Assembly (NCBI GenBank): GCA_016763335.1
Contig: JAESUD010000127.1
Location: forward strand, 1-6,506
From: Emcibacteraceae bacterium
GTDB taxonomy: Bacteria; Pseudomonadota; Alphaproteobacteria; Sphingomonadales; Emcibacteraceae
DNA: 6,506 nucleotides
Direction: 5' to 3'
Position numbers and translations under genes: made by a program
Shown: positions 1 to 6,349 of the stretch, piece by piece
Layout of the letters: each line of letters starts with the position of its first letter
Numbering within the stretch: the stretch's first letter is position 1
Notes under the pieces: generated by a model
Told to the model about the DNA's origin: nothing
Seen by the model: only the letters and a program-made list of their open reading frames with translations
Databases searched by the model: none

Positions 1-1
1 C

Positions 2-2284
2 GCCAGTTGGATACTTTATAAACTGGACGGGGGGATTGACCATATCCTGATCGATGAAGCACAGGACACCAACCCGGAACAATGGAAAATTATCAGTAAA
101 CTGGCACTTGAATTTTTCTCCGGTGCTGGGCGGCACGACGAAGAAACCATTAAGCAAAACCCACGGACAATTTTTGCAGTGGGGGATGTTAAGCAATCAA
201 TTTATTCTTTTCAAAAGGCAGAACCAAAGCAGTTTAATACCACAAAAGAATATTTTGATACTCATGTGAACGCGGCGGGACTTGAATTTAAAAATGTTCC
301 CATGAACCTTTCTTTTCGTTCAACATCCGCGGTACTAGAAGTGGTTGATCAGGTATTCAAGCCTGATGATTTTAGACAAGCCATATCATTTTCCAAAGAT
401 GAAATCCGTCATGATACACATAGAATCGGGGCGCCGGGATTGGTCGAGGTTTGGAATCCTATTTTGCCGCAAGAAACAGAGCAAGATGAAGAGTGGTCGC
501 CGCCAATTATTCAAAAACCGGCCCATGACCCGAAAAGCATCGCCGCAGAGCAAATTGCGGATAAAATTGCTGACTGGGTAAAAAGTGGTGAAATGCTGGC
601 TTCAAAAGGAAGGCCGGTTACAGCTGGTGATATTCTAATTCTTGTACAAAAACGAAAAGAATTCGTTCATTACATGATCCGCGCCTTAAAAAAACGCAAA
701 ATCAATGTGGCAGGGCTTGATCAGATGGTGCTTACCGACCAGCTCGCAGTGATGGACTTGATTGCAATGGCAAATTTCACGTTATTGCCAAGCGATGATT
801 TGACGTTGGCAATTGTGCTTAAAAGCCCTTTCATTGGTATGAGCGAGGAAGAATTATTTGACCTTGCCTATCCACGGGCAAAAGGGGAGAGCCTGTGGAG
901 TGCGCTGTTAAAAAAACGGGCGCACTATAAAGACATAGTGGATTACCTGACGTTGTTGACTAATTATGCAGATTTCCAGCCGCCTTATGAATTTTTCTCA
1001 TACTTGCTTGGGCCGTTACGGGGCAGGGAAAAACTGATTGCCCGTCTTGGGGAACAATCAAATGACCCTGTTGATGAATTTTTAAATCAGGCGATGAAAT
1101 ATGAGCAGAATAATATTTCATCGATGCAAGGTTTTTTAAGCTGGATTGAAAAAGGAGATATCAAGATTAAGCGGGATATGGAGCAAGGCGGTGATATGGT
1201 GCGGATCATGACCGTGCATGGCGCGAAAGGGCTTCAAGCGCCGATCGTCTTTTTGCCTGATACGTGTCAGGAAATGAATTTCCCCGATAGTCTATTTTGG
1301 CATGAGCAAGAATATCAGAATTATATTCTTTGGGTAAAAAACAAAGATACGCAAGTAGGCGCTGGTAAAATTGCCTATGAAAAACGAAAAAATGATGTCG
1401 AAGATGAAAATAAACGCCTGTTATATGTGGCGATGACGCGCGCAGAAGACAGGCTTTATATAACGGGGTGGGAAGGTAAGAATAAGCGTAAAAAATCCTG
1501 CTGGTACGACATGATACGGGATGCTGTGAAGGAGATGGACGGCACCGAGGAAATTGAAGACGGTGATGAAATAATTTTAAGACGTGAACATAAATCGGAA
1601 ATTAGGATAATTGAAGCCGCAGAAGAAAAAGTTATACCGAACATTCCGAGCTTGCCAACTTGGGCATTTATTGCACCGTCTGCGGAACCGATACCAAGCC
1701 GCCCGCTCAGCCCGTCAAGGCCGGATGACGATGATGAAGAAGTGACGAGCAGCCCTCTTAAAATTTCCCAGCACATTAAAAGAGACAAGCAAAAATACCA
1801 CCGTGGTCGCTTGATCCATAAATTGCTTGAGATATTACCAGAATTACAAATTGAACAAAGAGAAGCGGCAGCGAGTAGATATCTGTCCCATAAGGCGCTT
1901 GATTTAACAGAAGATGATATTGAGGAAATTACCAAAGAAGTATTGGCTATTGTTGAAAATGATGATTTAACCGTGCTGTTTGGCCCCACGAGCAGATCAG
2001 AAGTGCCGATTGTAGGGCAAATAGGGAATTATTCATTAAGCGGGCAGGTGGATCGCTTGGCAATTAGCGACGATGAAATTTTAATAATCGATTATAAAAC
2101 CAACCGCCCGCCGCCGGATGATGCAAAAAACATTCCCAAAATATACGTACGGCAAATGGCCGCCTACCGGGCTGTGCTTAAGGATATTTATCCAAAACAT
2201 AAAGTACGTTCTTTTTTATTATGGACGGATATTTGCTCTCTCATGGAAATTCCCGAAGAGAATTTGAGTAAAATTGAATTTTAA
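2..2284 (+). CDS. addA: Double-strand break repair helicase-nuclease AddA, 5' end outside window
   Basis: AddA is the helicase and nuclease subunit that pairs with AddB to resect DNA double-strand ends for RecA loading, the alphaproteobacterial counterpart of RecBCD. The frame is open from base 2, giving 760 visible residues; the family usually runs near 1,150, so about 400 N-terminal residues, including Walker A, are missing. In order (visible numbering): motif II DEAQDT at 18-23, motif III VGDVKQSIYSF from 60, motif IV LSFRST at 103-108, motif V VRIMTVHGAKGL from 400, motif VI LLYVAMTRAEDRL near 472-484. An Asp-rich linker (about 573-580) leads to a RecB-type nuclease: GRLIHKLLE from 602, GQVDRL from 681, IIDYKTN with D697 and K699, and QMAAYR near 718. 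Both activities look intact. The GTG at 179 is an internal codon, not the start, because motif II lies upstream in frame. addB would be expected just upstream; this cannot be seen. Confidence 0.96.
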   Translation, partial: ASWILYKLDGGIDHILIDEAQDTNPEQWKIISKLALEFFSGAGRHDEETIKQNPRTIFAVGDVKQSIYSFQKAEPKQFNTTKEYFDTHVNAAGLEFKNVPMNLSFRSTSAVLEVVDQVFKPDDFRQAISFSKDEIRHDTHRIGAPGLVEVWNPILPQETEQDEEWSPPIIQKPAHDPKSIAAEQIADKIADWVKSGEMLASKGRPVTAGDILILVQKRKEFVHYMIRALKKRKINVAGLDQMVLTDQLAVMDLIAMANFTLLPSDDLTLAIVLKSPFIGMSEEELFDLAYPRAKGESLWSALLKKRAHYKDIVDYLTLLTNYADFQPPYEFFSYLLGPLRGREKLIARLGEQSNDPVDEFLNQAMKYEQNNISSMQGFLSWIEKGDIKIKRDMEQGGDMVRIMTVHGAKGLQAPIVFLPDTCQEMNFPDSLFWHEQEYQNYILWVKNKDTQVGAGKIAYEKRKNDVEDENKRLLYVAMTRAEDRLYITGWEGKNKRKKSCWYDMIRDAVKEMDGTEEIEDGDEIILRREHKSEIRIIEAAEEKVIPNIPSLPTWAFIAPSAEPIPSRPLSPSRPDDDDEEVTSSPLKISQHIKRDKQKYHRGRLIHKLLEILPELQIEQREAAASRYLSHKALDLTEDDIEEITKEVLAIVENDDLTVLFGPTSRSEVPIVGQIGNYSLSGQVDRLAISDDEILIIDYKTNRPPPDDAKNIPKIYVRQMAAYRAVLKDIYPKHKVRSFLLWTDICSLMEIPEENLSKIEF

Positions 2285-2296
2285 TCATCTTGCCCC

Positions 2297-2325
2297 TTGA
2301 CGGTTGGTGCATGGCTACCTAAATT
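2297..2325 (+). promoter_or_regulatory. Candidate sigma70-type promoter for trxA
   Basis: A TTGACG -35 (2297-2302) and a TAAATT -10 (2320-2325) are separated by exactly 17 nt in the addA-trxA gap. The -35 matches five of six consensus bases and the -10 four of six. The predicted transcript would start about 30 nt before trxA and include its AAGGAA ribosome binding site at 2348-2353. This would let trxA be expressed independently of addA. No terminator is visible between the two genes, so readthrough from addA is also possible. Prediction by eye only. Confidence 0.5.
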
Positions 2326-2359
2326 CTATACATATAAATAAATTTTTAAGGAACCAATA

Positions 2360-2677
2360 ATGAGCATTATCGCAGTGAATGACGCTGAATTCGATCAAGA
2401 AGTTTTAAAATCCGATAAACCTGTAATCGTAGATTTTTGGGCAGAATGGTGTGGCCCGTGTAAGCAGTTTGCACCGGTATTTGAAGAAGTGTCAAATAAT
2501 GTCGATGATGTTACATTTGCCAAAGTAAATATTGATGAAAACCCGGAAGCACCGACCAAATACGGCGTGCGCGGCATTCCTACTATGCTGATGTTTAAAA
2601 ACGGTGAAGTGGCGGCAATGAAAGTCGGCAATACATCAAAAGGCGATTTTGAAAGCTGGATTAGTGAAAATACTTAA
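2360..2677 (+). CDS. trxA: Thioredoxin 1
   Basis: Small cytoplasmic dithiol-disulfide oxidoreductase that reduces protein disulfides and is recharged by NADPH-thioredoxin reductase. The 105 residues match the usual single-domain length. The active site WCGPCK gives redox cysteines C31 and C34; the buried D25 in the VDFWAEW strand, the cis-proline P74 in GIPTM and the late glycine G90 are all present. There is no signal peptide or membrane segment, so it is cytosolic. The ATG at 2360 is chosen because AAGGAA ends 6 nt before it and the protein starts at the normal thioredoxin N-terminus. It lies 75 nt after addA, an arrangement common in Alphaproteobacteria, and probably has its own promoter (2297-2325). 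Transcription should stop at the hairpin at 2693-2729. A mild variation is Phe in CKQFAP, where many thioredoxins have Met or Leu. Confidence 0.97.
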   Translation: MSIIAVNDAEFDQEVLKSDKPVIVDFWAEWCGPCKQFAPVFEEVSNNVDDVTFAKVNIDENPEAPTKYGVRGIPTMLMFKNGEVAAMKVGNTSKGDFESWISENT

Positions 2678-2692
2678 GTAAAATTACTCAAG

Positions 2693-2729
2693 AAAAAGGG
2701 CGCCTTCATGATGGAGACGCCCTTTTTTT
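2693..2729. terminator. Bidirectional intrinsic terminator between trxA and aminotransferase A
   Basis: A 10-bp perfect stem (AAAAAGGGCG at 2693-2702 with its complement at 2718-2727) continues past a C-A mismatch into a short inner stem (2704-2707 with 2713-2716). It ends in seven T on the plus strand (2723-2729) and in five T on the minus strand (the A-run 2693-2697). It starts 15 nt after the trxA stop and lies 4 nt beyond the stop of the convergent aminotransferase gene, so it can end both transcripts. Confidence 0.9.
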
Positions 2730-2733
2730 GTAC

Positions 2734-3861
2734 TTAACTGAAAAATTCTTTTTCATAAACTTCTGTGAATAACTTCATATCTTCTGGACGAGCAGTGCTG
2801 ATCCGCATCCAGTTGAGTAGGGGCGGAAACGGTCGTCCGATAGAAATGCCATGTTTGCGGATGCGCGCATTCACTTCTTTGGAATCCATGCCAGTTTCAA
2901 AGAATGTGAAATTAGCATTTGATTTAATATGACGCATATTATGTTTATCGAAAAATTTATATAAAATTTCTAATGCTTCTCGATTTTTACGCAGGACAAA
3001 TTCCTGATAGTCGGTGTCTTTATAACTTTCAATCGCTCCCCACATGGCCGGGCCATTTATTGATCCGGTCATAAGGCTTTTGATTTTAGCAAGCATTTCA
3101 GTTGACCCGAAACCAAAACCGATGCGAATACCGGCAAAGGCGTGAATTTTTGGCGCCGTGCGGGTTACCACAACATTGGGATATTCCGTGACCAGTGGTA
3201 TCATGGTTTGGTAGTTAGGGTCGTTGACATATTCATAGTAAGCTTCGTCAACAAAAACGTAGCATTTTTGTGACATTTCCTTACAAAACTCTTTTAGTTT
3301 TTCGCCGTGCATAACCGTTGGGATCGGGTTGTTGGGATTGCACAGATAAATGATTTTTACATCGTCCGTATAGGCCGCTTTCATGGCATCGAGATCAATT
3401 GAAAGATCATCTGCCACCGGAACCCATATTTTTTCAATGCCGCGCTGGCTACTATAATCCATGAATGTATCATCATAAGTCGGGTTAGGTGCCAGAATTT
3501 TACCACCTTCCATGGAGACCATTAAAGCGATAGTTTTCAGTATTTCCCCAGAACCACCAGAAACCATAACATTTTCCGTTGGGACATTCTCCATGCTGGC
3601 GATTAGTTCCGTCAGTGGCCCGCGGGCACCGCCGCCGCCATAAAGATGGCCATATTGATGGGCTTTATGCATGGCGTTGCTGGCTTTTTTATTAACACCG
3701 TATGGATTTTCATTTGAGTTCATGCGGATCGGGTTTTCCGCTGTCGGCACGTACCCCTTAATCGTAATGCTTTGTGCGTGTGCATTTGCGGCAAGAACCA
3801 AACCCCCGGCTAGCGCAGTGCCGCCGATCAACCATTCCCGTCTGGTAAGTTTATTTGTCAT
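2734..3861 (-). CDS. Tat-exported HisC-like PLP-dependent aminotransferase (paralog A)
   Basis: Fold-type I aminotransferase of the class I/II, HisC-like group, 375 residues, probably periplasmic. Residues 1-29 form a Tat signal: TRREWL with R7-R8, a Gly/Ala/Leu core, and AHA|Q cleavage after A29. Then come NENPYG (50-55), Tyr74 in a glycine-rich loop (likely PLP-phosphate Tyr of the partner subunit), SGGSGE (101-106), NPNNP with N178, DEAYYEY with D205 (pyridine nitrogen) and Y208, Schiff-base K238, R246 in AGIR, and substrate-side R343 and R353. Oddity: the Ser before the catalytic Lys in B and C is Pro here (TAPK). The ATG has an AGAGGGAT site 6 nt upstream. The gene lies 73 nt after B, has its own promoter candidate and ends 4 nt before the bidirectional hairpin. 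Export and missing his neighbours argue against histidine synthesis. The fold and PLP site are secure; the substrate is unknown. Confidence 0.9.
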   Translation of the reverse strand: MTNKLTRREWLIGGTALAGGLVLAANAHAQSITIKGYVPTAENPIRMNSNENPYGVNKKASNAMHKAHQYGHLYGGGGARGPLTELIASMENVPTENVMVSGGSGEILKTIALMVSMEGGKILAPNPTYDDTFMDYSSQRGIEKIWVPVADDLSIDLDAMKAAYTDDVKIIYLCNPNNPIPTVMHGEKLKEFCKEMSQKCYVFVDEAYYEYVNDPNYQTMIPLVTEYPNVVVTRTAPKIHAFAGIRIGFGFGSTEMLAKIKSLMTGSINGPAMWGAIESYKDTDYQEFVLRKNREALEILYKFFDKHNMRHIKSNANFTFFETGMDSKEVNARIRKHGISIGRPFPPLLNWMRISTARPEDMKLFTEVYEKEFFS

Positions 3862-3892
3862 TTTTTTATCCCTCTTTTAATTAACAATGAAT

Positions 3893-3920
3893 AGGATAGT
3901 AAATTAAATAGGCTTGTCAC
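3893..3920 (-). promoter_or_regulatory. Candidate promoter of aminotransferase A
   Basis: Read on the minus strand, GTGACA (3920-3915) and TATCCT (3898-3893) are 16 nt apart in the 73-nt gap after gene B. Each box matches the sigma70 consensus moderately (about four of six for the -10). The GACAAG that includes part of the -35 begins exactly 57 nt before the ATG, the same distance as in front of gene B, which adds some support. No hairpin-plus-T-run terminator is seen between B and this site, so A may also receive readthrough from B. Confidence 0.45.
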
Positions 3921-3934
3921 TCAAATAGGAAAAA

Positions 3935-5059
3935 CTAGCTTTTAACGAATATTTTTTCGTACACTTTAGCGAAATATTCCATATCTTCCGGCTTGCCCAT
4001 GCTAACCCGGCACCAATTTGTAAAAGGTGGAAACGGTCTGCCTACTAGAACACCGTTATCGCGGAAGGTTTGTCTAAGTTCCTCTGCATCAATGCCAGTT
4101 TCAAAGAAGACAAAGTTGGTATTTGATTTAATATAATTGACGTTATGTTTGTCAAAAAGTGCGTAGGTTATAGCGAGCGATTCCTGATTTTTACGGCGGC
4201 AGAAATCTTGAGTTTCTATATCTTTATAACTTGCGGCCGCCCCCGCGATTGCAAGTTTATTTGTCGACCCAGTCATGTATTCACGAAGTTTTGCGATCCA
4301 TGTTGGTGATGAATAAGCGATGCCGAGGCGTACTCCCGCAAAGCCGTGAATTTTAGACGCGGTTCTGGCAACCATGATATTTTCATTATTAACAGCAAGG
4401 GGAACCATAGTTTCATAATCTGGATTATTTACATACTCATGATAGGCTTCGTCGATAAATACCAAACATTTTTTGGACATCTCAAGACAAAATTCTTTAA
4501 GTTTGTTTTTCTCCATAATAGTCGGAAGCGGATTATTGGGGTTAACCAGATATACAATACTGACATCATCCGTATAGGCTGCTTTCATGGCATCAAGATC
4601 TATGGTCATACTATCATCAACCGGCACACGGGTTACCGGGACGTTGCGGCGCTCCCCGTAACGTGTAAGGCCGTGATATGTTGGGTCCGCTGTTAATACG
4701 CGGCCACCTTCAACGGCGGCGATTAGACCGAGTGTTTTAAGAATTTCACCTGAACCACCTGAAAAAGCGATGTTTTCTGCTTTGACCCCTTCCATTTTTG
4801 CAAGAATATTAACAAGTTCCATTGTGCGTCCACGGCCATATTGATGGGCAGTATCAAACATGTCGATAATGGCGTTGCGGGCTACTCTTGAAAGACCATA
4901 TGGATTTTCATTTGAGCCGAGCCGAACGGGATTATCTGGTGTGGGAATAAACCCCGGCACAGCCATGTTTTGTGCATGGGCGTTGTTTCCCATTACCATT
5001 GCAAATGCAAGTGATGAACCGCCTTTTAACCATGCGCGTCTTGATATGTCGTTAGTCAT
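3935..5059 (-). CDS. Tat-exported HisC-like PLP-dependent aminotransferase (paralog B)
   Basis: Second complete paralog, 374 residues, same architecture and no internal stop or frameshift. The Tat signal is SRRAWLKGG (R7-R8), closest of the three to the SRRxFLK consensus, with AHA|Q cleavage after A29. PLP-site residues: NENPYG 50-55, Tyr74 (YGRGR loop), SGGSGE from 100, N176 in NPNNPLPT, D203 and Y206 in DEAYHEY, Schiff-base K236 preceded by Ser235 (TASK), R244 in AGVR, and R341 and R351 in the C-terminal domain. It differs from A and C in having DPTYHG where the others have NPTY, followed by an Arg-rich loop (GERR, 135-138). The ATG follows AGGGGA by 8 nt. It has a promoter candidate with a near-ideal -35 and lies downstream of the terminator of gene C, so it is probably transcribed separately from C and D. 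It likely transaminates an amino or keto compound in the periplasm; the substrate is not deducible. Confidence 0.9.
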   Translation of the reverse strand: MTNDISRRAWLKGGSSLAFAMVMGNNAHAQNMAVPGFIPTPDNPVRLGSNENPYGLSRVARNAIIDMFDTAHQYGRGRTMELVNILAKMEGVKAENIAFSGGSGEILKTLGLIAAVEGGRVLTADPTYHGLTRYGERRNVPVTRVPVDDSMTIDLDAMKAAYTDDVSIVYLVNPNNPLPTIMEKNKLKEFCLEMSKKCLVFIDEAYHEYVNNPDYETMVPLAVNNENIMVARTASKIHGFAGVRLGIAYSSPTWIAKLREYMTGSTNKLAIAGAAASYKDIETQDFCRRKNQESLAITYALFDKHNVNYIKSNTNFVFFETGIDAEELRQTFRDNGVLVGRPFPPFTNWCRVSMGKPEDMEYFAKVYEKIFVKS

Positions 5060-5077
5060 AATTTTTATCCCCTATAT

Positions 5078-5092
5078 CGTTATGAAATAACG
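5078..5092. promoter_or_regulatory. 15-bp palindrome in the leader of aminotransferase B (possible operator)
   Basis: CGTTAT-GAA-ATAACG is a perfect 6-bp inverted repeat with a 3-nt centre. It overlaps the candidate -10 (5090-5095) and ends 18 nt before the start codon of gene B, just upstream of the ribosome binding site. The position suits a repressor operator or a small leader hairpin. No matching palindrome is seen upstream of A or C. Half-sites this short and AT-rich can arise by chance. Confidence 0.35.
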
Positions 5093-5118
5093 TTACTTAG
5101 ATATTGCGCCCTTGTCAA
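5090..5118 (-). promoter_or_regulatory. Candidate promoter of aminotransferase B
   Basis: On the minus strand a perfect TTGACA -35 (5118-5113) is followed after 17 nt by TAACGT (5095-5090), a weak -10 with three of six consensus bases. It lies between the terminator of gene C and the start of gene B, where a promoter is needed. The GACAAG element sits 57 nt before the ATG, as it does for gene A. The poor -10 and the overlapping palindrome would fit a regulated promoter, but this is inference. Confidence 0.5.
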
Positions 5119-5143
5119 ATATCTGGGAACTGAAAGTAGAAAC

Positions 5144-5179
5144 AAAAAAAGGCGTTACCTTTTGTAAGTAACGCCTTTT
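5144..5179 (-). terminator. Intrinsic terminator after aminotransferase C
   Basis: A perfect 12-bp stem, AAAAGGCGTTAC (5147-5158) with GTAACGCCTTTT (5168-5179), encloses a 9-nt loop. On the minus strand it is followed by a run of seven T (complement of the A-run 5144-5150). It starts about 18 nt beyond the stop of gene C, so it closes the D-C transcript and isolates gene B. The plus side has only four T before a G, so it is mainly a minus-strand terminator. Confidence 0.9.
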
Positions 5180-5197
5180 GAAATATTTAATGGTTAA

Positions 5198-6322
5198 TTA
5201 AATGAATTCTTTTTCATAAACCTCTGCAAAATATTCCATGTCTTCTGGTTTCGATGTACTGACCCGGCACCAATCAAGAAATGGCGGGAACGGGCGGCCG
5301 ATATTAATACCATGCTTAAGGAAACGTGCTTTAACTTCCGGAAAATCTATGCCGGTTTTAAAGAATACAAAGTTACTATTTGCTTTGATATGTTTGACAT
5401 TATGTTTTGCAAATAATTTATAGAGTACATCTAAGGCTTCATTGTTTTTACCAACAACAAAATCGATATATTTCTGGTCTTTATAACTGGCAAGTGCGCC
5501 GTGAACCGCCGCAGTATTAACCGACCCGGTAACGCGTTCTCTCATTAATTTAAGAAGGTTTTCCTTGGCAAATGCAAAGCCGACACGAATACCGGCAAAG
5601 CCATGAATTTTTGATGCTGTTCTGGTGACGATCATATTTTCAGTTTCAACAGCAAGCTGTGCCATGCTTTCATAATCGGGGTCTGTGACATATTCATGAT
5701 AGGCTTCATCAACCATCACATAGCATTTTTTTGACATTTCAATGCAAAATTCACGTAGTTTTTCTTTGTGCATAATGGTTGGGATCGGGTTATTTGGATT
5801 ACATAAGTAAATTATTTTCACATCATCCGTATAGGCCGCTTTCATGGCATCAAGATCAATGGACATGTCATCTTTTTTAACATCAATCCACTTGATATTT
5901 GTACCGACCCAACCGCTATAACGCACAAGGTCGTGGTAGGTTGGGTTGGCGGCCATAACGGTGCCACCGTCAAGTTCAGTGATCAGCGCCATCACTTTTA
6001 AAAATTCTTTTGAGCCAGAACCGATAGAGATATTTTTCGCAGGGATACCTTCTGTTGCGGCGATATGGGCGGCTAATTCACGGCGCCCAGACCCGCTGTA
6101 AAGATGGGATACATCATAGGCTTTATTCATAGCAATCCGCGCTGAGCGGGTAATGCCGTACGGGTTTTCATTAGAACTCATACGAATGGGATCTTCTGGT
6201 GATGGTGTGTAGCCTTTTACGGTAACACTTTGCGCCTGCGCGGATGTCGCATACACGAGACTAGCAGCCGCTAATGATGATGTGCCTTTTAGCCAATCAC
6301 GTCTTGTAAGTATATTTTTCAT
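5198..6322 (-). CDS. Tat-exported HisC-like PLP-dependent aminotransferase (paralog C)
   Basis: Third complete paralog, 374 residues. The Tat signal TRRDWLKGT (R7-R8) is followed by an Ala/Ser-rich core and SAQA|Q cleavage after A30. PLP-site residues: NENPYG 51-56, Tyr75 in a YSGSGRR loop, GSGSKE from 101 (Lys where A and B have Gly in SGGSGE), N178 in NPNNPIPT, D205 and Y208 in DEAYHEY, Schiff-base K238 preceded by Ser237, R246 in AGIR, and R343 and R353. By eye it resembles A most in the central domain: residues 154-182 are identical in the two proteins. The loop after NPTY differs from both paralogs (WVGTN, 138-142). The ATG follows AGAGGGA (6334-6328) by 5 nt. The start is 27 nt after the stop of D with no visible terminator or promoter between, so D and C are probably co-transcribed. 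A periplasmic transaminase is inferred; substrate unknown. Confidence 0.9.
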   Translation of the reverse strand: MKNILTRRDWLKGTSSLAAASLVYATSAQAQSVTVKGYTPSPEDPIRMSSNENPYGITRSARIAMNKAYDVSHLYSGSGRRELAAHIAATEGIPAKNISIGSGSKEFLKVMALITELDGGTVMAANPTYHDLVRYSGWVGTNIKWIDVKKDDMSIDLDAMKAAYTDDVKIIYLCNPNNPIPTIMHKEKLREFCIEMSKKCYVMVDEAYHEYVTDPDYESMAQLAVETENMIVTRTASKIHGFAGIRVGFAFAKENLLKLMRERVTGSVNTAAVHGALASYKDQKYIDFVVGKNNEALDVLYKLFAKHNVKHIKANSNFVFFKTGIDFPEVKARFLKHGINIGRPFPPFLDWCRVSTSKPEDMEYFAEVYEKEFI

Positions 6323-6349
6323 GATGTTCCCTCTTGCTGATATTATTTT

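Noticed and set aside
1456..1989. 177-residue open frame on the minus strand
   Set aside because: It lies fully inside addA, is Ser-rich as expected for an antisense shadow of Asp/Glu/Ile-rich coding sequence, and shows no recognisable domain or ribosome binding site.
179..2284. GTG at 179 as the true start of the helicase gene
   Set aside because: The frame is open back to base 2 and contains helicase motif II (DEAQDT) in the upstream part, so 179 is an internal valine of motif III.
2285..2359. A small gene or regulatory RNA between addA and trxA
   Set aside because: The 75-nt gap holds a promoter candidate and a ribosome binding site but no start codon with a credible frame and no stable hairpin.
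3671..3880. Small plus-strand open frames antisense to the Tat signals of A and B (3671-3880 and 4860-5090), which look hydrophobic
   Set aside because: Their hydrophobicity mirrors the antisense of Ala/Gly-rich signal peptide codons; both arise at the same place in paralogous genes and have no independent support.
3931..3950. Hairpin around the stop of aminotransferase B (AAAAGCTAGTTTTT region) as a terminator
   Set aside because: The arms are only short A/T runs without a GC-rich stem, so it is unlikely to terminate transcription.
4346..4696. 116-residue open frame on the plus strand
   Set aside because: Antisense to aminotransferase B, whose motifs are intact across this stretch; no domain or upstream signal is visible.
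2734..6322. hisC, the histidinol-phosphate aminotransferase of histidine biosynthesis
   Set aside because: The proteins are HisC-like, but Tat signals, multiple copies, altered NPNNPTG motif and no his genes nearby make the cytoplasmic biosynthetic role unlikely; no gene symbol was given.
2734..6322. Lipoprotein signal peptides on the aminotransferases
   Set aside because: There is no lipobox cysteine; the residue after the AxA site is Gln in all three.
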